Shown piece by piece: positions 33,916 to 42,949 of a stretch of DNA of 64,000 bases (within the stretch, counting starts at the first letter, position 1; each line of letters begins with the position of its first letter). The DNA is taken from contig NZ_FNBE01000004.1 of NCBI RefSeq assembly GCF_900102195.1, positions 62,001 through 126,000 on the forward strand, read 5' to 3'. Below the pieces are notes generated by a model. The model worked only from the letters and a program-made list of their open reading frames with translations. It did not search any database and had not been told where the DNA came from. Source of the stretch: Pseudonocardia oroxyli (GTDB taxonomy: Bacteria; Actinomycetota; Actinomycetes; Mycobacteriales; Pseudonocardiaceae). A program made the position numbers and the translations under genes.

Positions 33916-34242
33916 GTGACCCGCTACTCCTGCCTGGAGCTGCTCGCCCAGCGGCCGGGCCTGTCGAACTCCGACCTCGCGCGCGGCGCGTTCGTGACCC
34001 GGCAGTCGATGAACGTGCTGCTCCAGACGCTGGAACGGGAGGGCCTGGTCGTCCGGCCCGCGCAGGCACCCGTCGGCAAGGTGCTGCCGACGCGGCTCAC
34101 GCCCAGCGGGCGGCGGAGCCTGGCGAAGGCGACCGCCGCGGTGCGGTCCGTCGAGGTCCGGATGCTGTCCGGCCTGACCGAGGCCGACCGGGAGAGCGCC
34201 CTGCGGATACTCCGGAGCATGGTCCGTTCCCTGCGCGGCTGA
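33916..34242 (+). CDS. MarR family regulator, apparently N-terminally truncated
   Basis: From GTG 33916 this encodes 108 residues: [44 protein letters not shown] is the winged helix, followed by the wing and the C-terminal dimer helix. Typical relatives have about 40 more N-terminal residues that form the first dimerisation helix ahead of the YxCLELL motif. No start or similarity for them is visible upstream, where the VOC gene begins instead. Either the true start is cryptic or a deletion removed the helix. Confidence 0.65.
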   Translation: MTRYSCLELLAQRPGLSNSDLARGAFVTRQSMNVLLQTLEREGLVVRPAQAPVGKVLPTRLTPSGRRSLAKATAAVRSVEVRMLSGLTEADRESALRILRSMVRSLRG

Positions 34243-34364
34243 CCGCTCGGCATGCGATCACAGGGAGCGCGGCGCATCGTGGGCGCGTCACCGTCGTTGC
34301 CTCGTCGGGGTGGGTGGTACACCTCCCCCGGCTGAGGCGGGCACCAGGCGAGCACGGAGCGTTG

Positions 34365-36590
34365 ATGACGGACGAGCAGGGGCTGCAGACATCGGGCCGG
34401 ACGCCCGAGCAGGCACCCCACGAACCGAGCGAGATCACCTACGCGGAGCACGAGTACCCGGCGCGGCCGCGGACGCTGCGCCACCGCGCGCGGGCCAAGA
34501 CACCCGTCGTCCGGCGCTCGGTGGCCAAGGACGGGGCCGCGACCGGCGAGAACCCGGCCTACGTGTCCTGGCTGCTCAGCCAGTCGATGCTCGCGGACGC
34601 CAACGAGATCGCCCGCCAGTTCTCCGGCCAGGGCTCGATGTGGCAGAACCCCTTCGCCGATCCCGGCCCGCGCCAGGCCGTCGAGACCGCGTCGGTGTGG
34701 TTCACCGCCTACCCCATCTCGTTCATCACCCGGCCGGGCGAGTCCTTCCTGGGCGCCCTGGGTGACGAGGCGCTCTGGAACGTCTTCTCCGCGGTGGGCA
34801 TCGAGGCCGTCCACACCGGACCGGTGAAGCGGGCGGGCGGCATCTCGGGCTGGCAGCTCACGAGCTCCGTCGACGGCCACTTCGACCGGATGTCCACCGA
34901 GATCGACCCCGCCTTCGGCACGGAGGCCGAGTTCCGGGCCATGTGCGGCATGGCCACCTGGTCCGGCGGCACGATCATCGACGACATCGTTCCCGGCCAC
35001 ACCGGCAAGGGCGCGGACTTCCGGCTCGCCGAGATGAAGCACGCCGACTACCCCGGCATCTACCACATGGTGGAGATCGAGGAGGAGGACTGGGACCTGC
35101 TGCCGGACGTCCCGGCGGGCCGGGACTCCGCCAACCTCGACGCCGCCACCGAGGAGGCCCTGGAGAAGGCCGGCTACATCATCGGCCGCCTCCAGCGCGT
35201 CATCTTCTACGCGCCCGGGGTGAAGGAGACGAACTGGAGCGCGACCAAGCCGGTGATCGGCGTGGACGGGGTCTCGCGGCGCTGGGTGTACCTGCACTAC
35301 TTCAAGGACGGGCAGCCCTCCATCAACTGGCTGGACCCCAGCTTCGCCGGGATGCGCCTGGTCATCGGGGACGCGCTGCACTCGCTGGCCGACCTCGGCG
35401 CGGGCGCGCTGCGCCTGGACGCCAACGGGTTCCTCGGCGTCGAGAAGGCGGCGGAGGGCATGCCCGCCTGGTCGGAGGGGCACCCGCTGAGCGCCGCGGC
35501 CAACCACCTCATCGGCTCCATGGTCCGCAAGGTCGGCGGGTTCACCTTCCAGGAGCTCAACCTCACCATCGACGACATCCGGGCCACCTCCGCCGCGGGC
35601 GCGGACCTGTCCTACGACTTCGTCAACCGCCCCGCCTACCACCACGCGCTGGTCACCGCGGACACCGAGTTCCTGCGGCTGACCCTGCGCACGTCCCTGG
35701 AGCTGGGCGTCGACCCGGCCGGGCTCGTGCACGCCTTGCAGAACCACGACGAGCTCACCTACGAGCTGCTGCACTGGGCCACCGGCCACCGGGACGACGT
35801 CTACCCGTTCGCGGGCGAGGACGTCACCGGCGAGCAGCTGGCCGAGCGGATCCGCGCGGACCTGTCCGAGACGCTGGTGAGTGTCGACTACAACCGGGTG
35901 TTCACCACGAACGGCATCGCCTGCACCACGGCGACCGTCATCGCGGCCACGCTGGGCTTCCGCTCGCTCGACGACATCACCGAGGCGGACGTCCCCGCGA
36001 TCATGCGGGTGCACCTGCTGCTGGCCATGTTCAACGCCCTGCAGCCCGGGGTCTTCGCCCTCTCCGGGTGGGACCTGACCGGCATGCTCACCCTGCCCGC
36101 GGAGGACGTCGCGGAGCTGATCGCCGAGGGCGACACCCGCTGGATGAACCGGGCCGCCCACGACCTGATGGGCGTGGCGCCCCAGGCGACGAAGTCCAGC
36201 GCCGGGATGCCGCGCGGCCGCTCGCTCTACGGCCCGCTGCCCGAGCAGCTCGCGGACGAGCGCAGCTTCCTGCGCCAGCTCCAGGCGATCCTGGCGGTCC
36301 GGTCCCGGCACGGGATCGCCACGAGCCGCCAGATCGACGTCCCGGACGTCTCGCACCGCGGCATGCTGGTGATGGTGCACGAGCTGGAGGGCGGCGACCA
36401 GCACGTCACCGTGCTGAACTTCAGCCCCGAGGCCGTGACCGGCACGATCCGCAGCGAGCACCTCATGCCCGGCTCGCGCGTGGTGGACATGTTCACCGAG
36501 AAGGAGGCCGGGGTGGTGGACGACCTGCGGGCGTTCCTGGTGGAGCTGGAGCCCCACCAGGGCCACTCGTTCCTGCTGGAGCTGCCGTGA
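34365..36590 (+). CDS. GH13 alpha-amylase-family enzyme, trehalose-synthase-like
   Basis: This 741-residue glycoside hydrolase family 13 enzyme starts at ATG 34365 with GGAG upstream. The four GH13 regions are visible: DDIVPGHTG (region I), [11 protein letters not shown] with nucleophile Asp352, FQELNL with acid/base Glu397, and LQNHDEL with Asp462. A beta-sandwich C-domain ends the chain. The [23 protein letters not shown] stretch and the insertion after region I resemble the trehalose synthase/maltose glucosyltransferase relatives rather than secreted amylases, and there is no signal peptide. It is coupled by GTGA overlap to an SRPBCC gene. Confidence 0.75.
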   Translation: MTDEQGLQTSGRTPEQAPHEPSEITYAEHEYPARPRTLRHRARAKTPVVRRSVAKDGAATGENPAYVSWLLSQSMLADANEIARQFSGQGSMWQNPFADPGPRQAVETASVWFTAYPISFITRPGESFLGALGDEALWNVFSAVGIEAVHTGPVKRAGGISGWQLTSSVDGHFDRMSTEIDPAFGTEAEFRAMCGMATWSGGTIIDDIVPGHTGKGADFRLAEMKHADYPGIYHMVEIEEEDWDLLPDVPAGRDSANLDAATEEALEKAGYIIGRLQRVIFYAPGVKETNWSATKPVIGVDGVSRRWVYLHYFKDGQPSINWLDPSFAGMRLVIGDALHSLADLGAGALRLDANGFLGVEKAAEGMPAWSEGHPLSAAANHLIGSMVRKVGGFTFQELNLTIDDIRATSAAGADLSYDFVNRPAYHHALVTADTEFLRLTLRTSLELGVDPAGLVHALQNHDELTYELLHWATGHRDDVYPFAGEDVTGEQLAERIRADLSETLVSVDYNRVFTTNGIACTTATVIAATLGFRSLDDITEADVPAIMRVHLLLAMFNALQPGVFALSGWDLTGMLTLPAEDVAELIAEGDTRWMNRAAHDLMGVAPQATKSSAGMPRGRSLYGPLPEQLADERSFLRQLQAILAVRSRHGIATSRQIDVPDVSHRGMLVMVHELEGGDQHVTVLNFSPEAVTGTIRSEHLMPGSRVVDMFTEKEAGVVDDLRAFLVELEPHQGHSFLLELP

Positions 36591-37021
36591 CAGGGACGGT
36601 GCCGAGTACCCACGTCGCGGTCCAGGTCGCCGCGCCCGCGGAGGCCGTCTACGCCTTCGTGACCGACCCGACGAACCTCCCGCGCTGGGCGGCCGGGCTC
36701 GCCGGGGCGACGGTCGAGCTCCGCGAGGGGCGCTGGGTGACCGACTCCCCCATGGGCGAGGTCGAGATCGCCTTCGCCCCGCGCAACGAGCACGGCGTCG
36801 CGGACCACGACGTCACCCTGCCGGGCGGGGAGGTCGTGTCCAACCCGCTGCGCGTCCTGCCCAACGGCGACGGCTGCGACGTCCTGTTCACCGTCCGGCA
36901 GCGGCCGGACATGACCCCCGAGGACCTGGCCCGGGACGTCGCGGCCGTGCGGCAGGACCTCGAGCGGCTCGCAGCCCTGCTGGGGGCCGGTGGTCCGGCG
37001 CCGACGGCCCCGAGCCAATAG
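36587..37021 (+). CDS. SRPBCC (START-like) family protein
   Basis: This 144-residue protein starts at GTG 36587, four bases inside the GH13 stop. [29 protein letters not shown] is the first strand and helix of a polyketide-cyclase/START-like fold, and [25 protein letters not shown] is the long C-terminal helix. A hydrophobic cavity is expected, but the ligand is unknown. Its coupling to a sugar enzyme has no obvious rationale. Confidence 0.75.
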   Translation: MTGTVPSTHVAVQVAAPAEAVYAFVTDPTNLPRWAAGLAGATVELREGRWVTDSPMGEVEIAFAPRNEHGVADHDVTLPGGEVVSNPLRVLPNGDGCDVLFTVRQRPDMTPEDLARDVAAVRQDLERLAALLGAGGPAPTAPSQ

Positions 37022-37030
37022 CCTGCCCCC

Positions 37031-37492
37031 ATGAGCGACGGGAGGCTGGCCGCGCTGCGGCGCGGCGAGAAGCCCCAGAACCTGGTGGGCGAGACCGCGT
37101 CGGGGTACGCGGTGTTCGGCGACCACCAGAAGCTGCCGGGCTACTGCCTGCTGATCCACCGCGGCGAGGCCGACCACCTCACCGATCTCGAGCCGCCCGA
37201 GCGGACGGCCTTCCTGGAGGATCTCGCCCTGCTCGGCCAGGCGGTCGACACCGCGCTGCGCGGCGACCCCGCGTTCCGGCGGCTGAACTACGAGATCCTC
37301 GGCAACAGCTGGCCCCACCTGCACGCCCACGTCCACCCGCGCTACTCCTGGGAGCCTGACGAGTACCGCTCGCGGCCGGTCTGGCGCTACCCGGACCTGG
37401 ACGCCGAGGAGCACCGCGCCGACGCCGCCCACGCCGAGCTGCGGGACCGGATCGCCCTGGAACTGCGGGCCTTGGTGATCGGCGGGGCCTGA
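37031..37492 (+). CDS. HIT family hydrolase
   Basis: This 153-residue histidine-triad protein starts at ATG 37031. The catalytic HLHAHVHPR (His96, 98, 100 and 102) and the GYCLLIHRG strand are diagnostic. HIT proteins hydrolyse nucleotide conjugates such as AMP-lysine or diadenosine polyphosphates. It lies nine bases after the SRPBCC gene and 17 before the TPM gene, in an apparent operon. Confidence 0.85.
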   Translation: MSDGRLAALRRGEKPQNLVGETASGYAVFGDHQKLPGYCLLIHRGEADHLTDLEPPERTAFLEDLALLGQAVDTALRGDPAFRRLNYEILGNSWPHLHAHVHPRYSWEPDEYRSRPVWRYPDLDAEEHRADAAHAELRDRIALELRALVIGGA

Positions 37493-37509
37493 GGGGCCAA
37501 GATGGACGG

Positions 37510-39468
37510 GTGACGCTGCGCCGGCTCGCGGCCCTTGCCGCCCTTCTCGTCCTGCCGTTCCTGCTGTTCGTCGGCACGGCCTCAGCCGACGCGCCCTTCC
37601 GCGTACCGGACCGGGTGACCGACCGGGCGGGGGTGCTCACCCCCGCGGACACCACGCGGATCACGCAGGCGGCCGCGCAGCTGCGCAGCGAGAAGGGTTG
37701 GGAGCTCTACGTCGTCTACGTCGACTCGTTCGACGGCCGGGACGGACAGGCCTGGGCCGAGGCCACCGCGCAGGCGTCCCAGCTGGGTCGCAACCAGGTG
37801 CTGTTCGCCGTGGCGACCGGGGACCGGGTGTACGGCACCTCGTTCGACCAGGACTTCCCCCTGTCGGCGTCCACCACGGACGCGATCGAGGCGAACGACG
37901 TGCAGCCCCTGCTCGCGCGGTCGGACTGGGCGGGCGCCGCGGTCGCGCTGGCCGACGGGCTCCGCACGGGCGGCTCGTCGAGCGGGTCCGGCGGCTCGGT
38001 CGTGCCGTACGTCGTGGGCGGCGCGGTGGTCGTCGGCGGCGGGGCGTACCTGGTCTCGCGGCGTCGGAGGAAGGCGGCGCCCGCTCCCGCCCCGGAGGAC
38101 GAGCAGGTCGCGGACCCCTTCCCCGGAGAGTCCACCGAGGACCTCGGTTTCCGCTCGTCGCAGGCCCTGCTGGACGTCGACAACGCCGTCGGCACCTCCG
38201 AGACCGAGCTGGCGGCCGCCCGCGGCCACTTCGGCGAGGAGGCGGTGGCCCCGTTCGTCGCCGCCCTGGAGGCGTCGCGGGCGGACATGCTGGCGGCCTT
38301 CGAGATCCGCCAGAAGCTCGACGACGAGATCCCCGAGACCGAGCCCCAGCAGCGCGCCCTGCACGCGGAGATCCTCCGGCTCGCCACGCAGGCGGACGAC
38401 CGGCTCGACGCACAGGTCGAGGCGTTCGACCGGATGCGTGCCCTGGAGGCGGACGCGGGCGGGTACGTCGACGGCCTGGCCTCGCGGCACTTCGGCCTGA
38501 CCGCACGGGTCCCCGAGGTCGAGGCGGCGTGGGCGCGGCTCGGCGCCCGCTACGCGCCCGCCGCCCTGGAGCCCGTGGCCGACCACCTCGCCCAGGCGCA
38601 CGCCCTGCTCGCCGACGCCGAGAAGGAGATCGGCGAGGCCCGCACCCAGCTCGGCGCGTCCCGCCCCGCCTACGCGGTCGTCGACGGACGGGCCGCCGAG
38701 GACGCGCTGACCCAGGCCGAGACCCTGCTCGACGGCGTGGGACGCCGGGAGACCGAGCTCGTCGAGGCGGCGGGCCGGATCCCCGCGGCGCGGGCCGAGG
38801 TGGAACAGGACCTCGCCGAGGCCTCGGCGCTGTCCGGTGTGGACGCCGGTGTGCTCGCCAGGGCACGGGCGGCCCTGGAGTCCGCCGAGCAGGCCGCGAC
38901 CGCCGCGCAACCCGATCCGCTGGCCGCCCTGCACCTGCTCGACGAGGCGAACGTCGCCCTGGACCAGGCGATCGCGGCGGCCCGCGAGGCGGAGGAGCGG
39001 GCGCGCCGGGCGGCCGCGATGCTCGACCAGACCCTCGTCTCCGCGCGCGCCGCGGTGTCGGCGGCGTCGGACTTCGTGTCGACGCGCCGCGGCGCCATCG
39101 GGACCCCGGCCCGCACCCGACTCGCCGAGGCGCAGCGGCACCTCGCCGCCGCCACCGCGGGCGGTGACCCCACCGCGGCCCTGCGCGAGGCCCAGCAGGC
39201 CGAGTCCCTCGGCAACGAGGCCCTGAACCTGGCCCGCCAGGACGTGAACCGCTGGTCCGGACCCACCCAGGGCGGCGGCAGCACCGGCGTCGACCTGGGC
39301 AGCCTGGTGCTCGGCGGCATCCTCAACGAGGCCATGCGCGGCGGCGGCTACCGAGGCGGGTCCCGCGGCGGCGGCTTCGGCGGTGGCGGGTTCGGCGGCG
39401 GCCGCTCCCCCGGCAGCTTCGGCGGCTCCGCATCCCGCGGGCGTCGCGGCGGCGGGGGTCGCTTCTAA
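37510..39468 (+). CDS. TPM-domain membrane protein with coiled coils and Gly-rich tail
   Basis: This 652-residue protein starts at GTG 37510. After a signal peptide (ALAALLVLPFLLFVGTASA) comes a TPM domain (VTDRAGVLTPADTTRITQAAAQL ... WELYVVYVDSFDG) outside the membrane. One transmembrane helix follows (VVPYVVGGAVVVGGGAYLVSR, near 165-185) and then a long cytoplasmic Ala/Glu-rich coiled-coil region. The last 50 residues are repeats of GGG with Arg, Ser and Phe. TPM proteins are linked to photosystem repair in plants and are of unclear role in actinomycetes. Confidence 0.8.
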   Translation: MTLRRLAALAALLVLPFLLFVGTASADAPFRVPDRVTDRAGVLTPADTTRITQAAAQLRSEKGWELYVVYVDSFDGRDGQAWAEATAQASQLGRNQVLFAVATGDRVYGTSFDQDFPLSASTTDAIEANDVQPLLARSDWAGAAVALADGLRTGGSSSGSGGSVVPYVVGGAVVVGGGAYLVSRRRRKAAPAPAPEDEQVADPFPGESTEDLGFRSSQALLDVDNAVGTSETELAAARGHFGEEAVAPFVAALEASRADMLAAFEIRQKLDDEIPETEPQQRALHAEILRLATQADDRLDAQVEAFDRMRALEADAGGYVDGLASRHFGLTARVPEVEAAWARLGARYAPAALEPVADHLAQAHALLADAEKEIGEARTQLGASRPAYAVVDGRAAEDALTQAETLLDGVGRRETELVEAAGRIPAARAEVEQDLAEASALSGVDAGVLARARAALESAEQAATAAQPDPLAALHLLDEANVALDQAIAAAREAEERARRAAAMLDQTLVSARAAVSAASDFVSTRRGAIGTPARTRLAEAQRHLAAATAGGDPTAALREAQQAESLGNEALNLARQDVNRWSGPTQGGGSTGVDLGSLVLGGILNEAMRGGGYRGGSRGGGFGGGGFGGGRSPGSFGGSASRGRRGGGGRF

Positions 39469-39475
39469 CCCCGCG

Positions 39476-40132
39476 TCAGAGGAGGGCGCGGATGCTGCGT
39501 TCGAAGCCTTCCACGTGGGCTCGGGCCAGTGCCTCGGCCCTGTCCTCCTCGCCCGCCACCACCGCGTCCAACAGGTCGGCGTGCTCGTGGACGTGGCCGG
39601 GGAGCGCGGGCAGGCGGTCGAGGAACAGGACCCAGATCCGGGTGGCGAGGTTGTCCAGGCGCACGCAGACGTCCTCGAGGTGCGGGTTGCCCGTGGCGCG
39701 GTAGAGCGCCCGGTGGACCTCGACGTCCGCGCGCAGCAGCGCCCGCGGGTCGCCCTCGGGGTCCAGCCCGGCGATCGTGCGGGCGAGCTCCCGCAGGGCG
39801 GCGCGGTCGGCCGCGCCCGCGTCCCGGGCCGCCGAGCGGGCGGCGAGCGGTTCGAGCGCGAACCGGACCTGGGACAGGTTCGCCAGGTCGGTGATGTCCA
39901 CGGGGGTCGCGAACGTGCCCCGCCGCGGATAGGCGACGACGAGCCGGTCGCCCTCGAGCCGCTTCAGCGCCTCGCGCACCGGGGTGCGGCCGGTACCGAG
40001 CTCGGCGGCCAGCCGGTCGTCGTTCAGCGGGTCGCCGGGGCGGATCTCCAGCATGACGAGCCGGTCCCGGATCGCCGCGTACGCGCGGTCGGCCAGCGAC
40101 TCGCCCGCGCCGAGCTCTGCCGTCACGCTCAT
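39476..40132 (-). CDS. GntR/FadR family regulator of the sarcosine operon
   Basis: This 218-residue FCD-type GntR regulator has the winged helix LADRAYAAIRDRLVMLEIRPGDPLNDDRLAAELGTGRTPVREALKRL and an all-helical C-terminal domain. The metal-type residues of the FCD domain include D/H in LRADVEVHRALYRATGN and HEHADLLDAV. The start is ATG 40132 with GGGGGAG upstream. It is divergent from glyA-sox, with a TGGT-ACCA palindrome between, so it probably represses the operon until sarcosine or a related amine appears. Confidence 0.85.
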   Translation of the reverse strand: MSVTAELGAGESLADRAYAAIRDRLVMLEIRPGDPLNDDRLAAELGTGRTPVREALKRLEGDRLVVAYPRRGTFATPVDITDLANLSQVRFALEPLAARSAARDAGAADRAALRELARTIAGLDPEGDPRALLRADVEVHRALYRATGNPHLEDVCVRLDNLATRIWVLFLDRLPALPGHVHEHADLLDAVVAGEEDRAEALARAHVEGFERSIRALL

Positions 40133-40169
40133 CCGCACTCCCCCTTGACCTCGCGGCCACCGTACCCCA

Positions 40170-40183
40170 TGGTTGATATACCA
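40170..40183. promoter_or_regulatory. Putative GntR/FadR operator
   Basis: TGGTTGATATACCA is an AT-rich palindrome in a 74% GC context, in the 86-base gap between the GntR gene and glyA. FadR-type proteins bind such TGGT...ACCA sites. Confidence 0.6.
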
Positions 40184-40218
40184 GTCCACGCGTACATGTC
40201 GACCAGAGAGAGCACGCC

Positions 40219-41481
40219 ATGTCGCTCGCCACCCGCTCCGCCCTGGGACTCCCGCTCGCCGAGGCCGATCCGGAGGTGCACGCCGCCGTCACCGCCGAGC
40301 TGGCCCGGCAGCGGGACACCCTCGAGATGATCGCCAGCGAGAACGTCGCGCCGCTCGCCGTGCTGCAGGCGCAGGGCTCGGTGCTCACCAACAAGTACGC
40401 CGAGGGCTACCCGGGCCGCCGCTACTACGGCGGCTGCGAGCACGTCGACGTCCTGGAGCAGCTGGCGATCGACCGGCTGAAGGCCCTGTTCGGCGCCGAG
40501 TTCGCCAACGTCCAGCCGCACTCCGGCGCGCAGGCGAACGCCGCCGCCATGGCCGCCCTGCTCTCCCCCGGCGACACGATCCTGGGCCTGGACCTCGCGC
40601 ACGGCGGGCACCTGACCCACGGCATGCGGCTGAACTTCTCCGGCAAGCTCTACGACGTCGCCGCCTACCACGTCCGCGAGTCGGACCACCGCGTCGACAT
40701 GGCCGAGGTCGAGCGGCTCGCCCTGCAGCGGCGGCCGACGCTGATCGTGGCGGGTTGGTCGGCCTACCCGCGGCAGCTGGACTTCGCCGAGTTCCGCCGG
40801 ATCGCCGACTCGGTGGGCGCCTACCTCATGGTGGACATGGCGCACTTCGCGGGCCTGGTCGCGGCGGGGCTGCACCCGAGCCCGGTGCCGCACGCCCACG
40901 TCGTCACCTCGACCACGCACAAGACGCTCGGCGGGCCGCGCGGCGGCGTGATCCTCGCCCAGGCCGACCTGGCCAAGAAGTTCGACTCGTCGGTGTTCCC
41001 CGGCCAGCAGGGCGGGCCGCTCGAGCACGTGATCGCCGCGAAGGCGGTGGCGTTCAAGCTGGCCGGCACGCCCGAGTTCCGCGAGCGCCAGGAGCGGACC
41101 CTCGCCGGCGCCCGGATCCTGGCCTCGCGACTGCCGGCCGAGGAGAACGTGAGCGTGGTGTCCGGGGGTACGGACGTCCACCTCGTGCTCGTCGACCTGC
41201 GCCATCACGAGCTCGACGGACAGCAGGCCGAGGACCGGCTCGACGCCGTCGGGATCACGGTCAACCGCAACGCCGTCCCCTTCGACCCCCGCCCGCCGAT
41301 GGTCAGCTCCGGCCTGCGGATCGGCACCCCCGCGCTCGCCACCCGCGGGTTCACCGAGGCGGACTTCACCGAGGTGTCGGACGTCATCGCCCTCGCCCTG
41401 CGCCCCGACCCGGACCTCGCCGCGCTGAGGTCCCGAGTGGACGCGCTCGTCGCCCGCCACCCGCTCTACCCGGAGATCTGA
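40219..41481 (+). CDS. glyA: Serine hydroxymethyltransferase
   Basis: This 420-residue PLP enzyme interconverts glycine plus methylene-tetrahydrofolate with serine. Diagnostic stretches are [38 protein letters not shown], the aspartate in [14 protein letters not shown], and the cofactor lysine in [14 protein letters not shown] (Lys235). As the first gene of a sarcosine operon it would use the methylene-folate and glycine released by sarcosine oxidase to make serine. The TGA overlaps the soxB ATG by one base. It is probably a catabolic second copy rather than the housekeeping enzyme. Confidence 0.9.
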   Translation: MSLATRSALGLPLAEADPEVHAAVTAELARQRDTLEMIASENVAPLAVLQAQGSVLTNKYAEGYPGRRYYGGCEHVDVLEQLAIDRLKALFGAEFANVQPHSGAQANAAAMAALLSPGDTILGLDLAHGGHLTHGMRLNFSGKLYDVAAYHVRESDHRVDMAEVERLALQRRPTLIVAGWSAYPRQLDFAEFRRIADSVGAYLMVDMAHFAGLVAAGLHPSPVPHAHVVTSTTHKTLGGPRGGVILAQADLAKKFDSSVFPGQQGGPLEHVIAAKAVAFKLAGTPEFRERQERTLAGARILASRLPAEENVSVVSGGTDVHLVLVDLRHHELDGQQAEDRLDAVGITVNRNAVPFDPRPPMVSSGLRIGTPALATRGFTEADFTEVSDVIALALRPDPDLAALRSRVDALVARHPLYPEI

Positions 41482-42698
41482 TGGCTGAGAACCTTCCCGA
41501 GCACCCGGACTTCCTCTGGCGCACACCGGAACCCCGCCGCAGCTACGACGTGGTGGTCGTCGGCGGGGGCGGGCACGGCCTGGCCACCGCGCACTACCTC
41601 GCGAAGAACCACGGGATCACGAACGTCGCGGTGCTGGAGAAGGGCTGGCTCGCAGGCGGCAACATGGCCCGCAACACCACCCTGATCCGCTCCAACTACC
41701 TGTGGGACGAGTCCGCGGCGATCTACGAGCACGCGCTGAAGCTGTGGGAGGGGCTGGAGGAGGACCTCGGCTACCCGATCCTGTTCTCCCAGCGCGGCGT
41801 GCTGAACCTCGCCCACACCGAGCAGGACGTCCGCGACTCGGTCCGCCGGGTCGAGGCCAACCGGCTGAACGGGATCGACGCCGAGTGGCTCTCCCCCGAC
41901 GAGGTCGCCAAGATCTGCCCGATCGTCAACGTGTCCGGGGACATCCGCTACCCCGTCCACGGCGCGACCTACCAGCCGCGCGCGGGCATCGCGAAGCACG
42001 ACTACGTCGCCTGGGGCTTCGCCCGCCGCGCCGACGAGGCCGGGATCGACCTGATCCAGGACTGCGAGGTCGTGGGCTTCGAAACCGACGGCGACCTGGT
42101 CACCCGCGTCCGGACGACGCGGGGGGACATCGCCTGCGGCACGGTGGCGCTGTGCGCGGCCGGGCACACGTCCGTGCTGCTGGACATGCTGGGCGTCCCG
42201 GCGCCGCTGCAGTCACACCCGTTGCAGGCCTTGGTCTCCGAGCTGCTCGAGCCCGTCCACCCCACGATCGTCATGTCGAACGCGGTGCACGTCTACGTCT
42301 CCCAGGCGCACAAGGGCGAGCTGGTGATGGGCGCGGGTGTGGACTCCTACAACGGCTACGGCCAGCGCGGCGCCTTCCACATCATCGAGCGCCAGATGGC
42401 GGCCGCGGTGGAGCTGTTCCCAATGTTCGCCCGCGCGCACCTGCTGCGGACGTGGGGCGGGATCGTGGACGTCACGCCGGACGCGTCGCCGATCGTCGGG
42501 CACACGCCCTATGCCAACGTGTACCTGAACAGTGGTTGGGGCACAGGAGGTTTCAAGGCCACCCCCGGCATCGGGTGGTGCCTGGCGGACACCGTCGCGC
42601 ACGGCCGCCCGCACCCCTACGTCGCCCCGTTCGCCCTCGACCGGTTCACGACCGGCGCGCTCGTCGACGAGCACGGCGCCGCGGCCGTCGCCCACTAG
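41481..42698 (+). CDS. soxB: Sarcosine oxidase beta subunit
   Basis: This 405-residue FAD-dependent subunit has the dinucleotide motif [18 protein letters not shown] at about residues 20-37. [22 protein letters not shown] is the covalent-flavin-region signature of heterotetrameric sarcosine oxidase. [26 protein letters not shown] lies at the C-terminus. With SoxADG it oxidises sarcosine to glycine and methylene-tetrahydrofolate with peroxide release. The start at 41481 overlaps the glyA stop. Confidence 0.9.
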   Translation: MAENLPEHPDFLWRTPEPRRSYDVVVVGGGGHGLATAHYLAKNHGITNVAVLEKGWLAGGNMARNTTLIRSNYLWDESAAIYEHALKLWEGLEEDLGYPILFSQRGVLNLAHTEQDVRDSVRRVEANRLNGIDAEWLSPDEVAKICPIVNVSGDIRYPVHGATYQPRAGIAKHDYVAWGFARRADEAGIDLIQDCEVVGFETDGDLVTRVRTTRGDIACGTVALCAAGHTSVLLDMLGVPAPLQSHPLQALVSELLEPVHPTIVMSNAVHVYVSQAHKGELVMGAGVDSYNGYGQRGAFHIIERQMAAAVELFPMFARAHLLRTWGGIVDVTPDASPIVGHTPYANVYLNSGWGTGGFKATPGIGWCLADTVAHGRPHPYVAPFALDRFTTGALVDEHGAAAVAH

Positions 42699-42706
42699 GA
42701 GCCGTC

Positions 42707-42949
42707 ATGCAGCTGATCGAGTGTCCGTACTGCGGCCCCCGCGAGGAGGTCGAGTTCCACTACGGCGGACAGGCCGGGGTGGCCTACCCCGCGGACCCCG
42801 CCGCCCTGACCGACGAGGAGTGGGGGCGTTTCGTGTTCGTCCGCGCGAACCCCAAGGGGCGCTTCGAGGAGCGCTGGAGCCACGCGGCGGGCTGCCGCCG
42901 CTGGTTCACCGCCGTCCGGGACACCGCGACCTACCGGTTCTCGCGATGA
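42707..42949 (+). CDS. soxD: Sarcosine oxidase delta subunit
   Basis: This 80-residue zinc-binding subunit begins MQLIECPYCGPREEVEFHYGG; the CPYCG cysteines, the histidine in EFHYGG and the later SHAAGCRRWF cysteine form the structural zinc site. Length and motifs match SoxD exactly. ATG is at 42707, and the stop overlaps soxA by four bases (ATGA). Confidence 0.9.
   Translation: MQLIECPYCGPREEVEFHYGGQAGVAYPADPAALTDEEWGRFVFVRANPKGRFEERWSHAAGCRRWFTAVRDTATYRFSR

Noticed and set aside
33924..36566. 880-residue minus-strand frame opposite the GH13 gene
   Set aside because: It is the antisense of a clear GH13 enzyme; its composition (His, Gly, Arg, Val rich) is that of a high-GC shadow frame with no motif.
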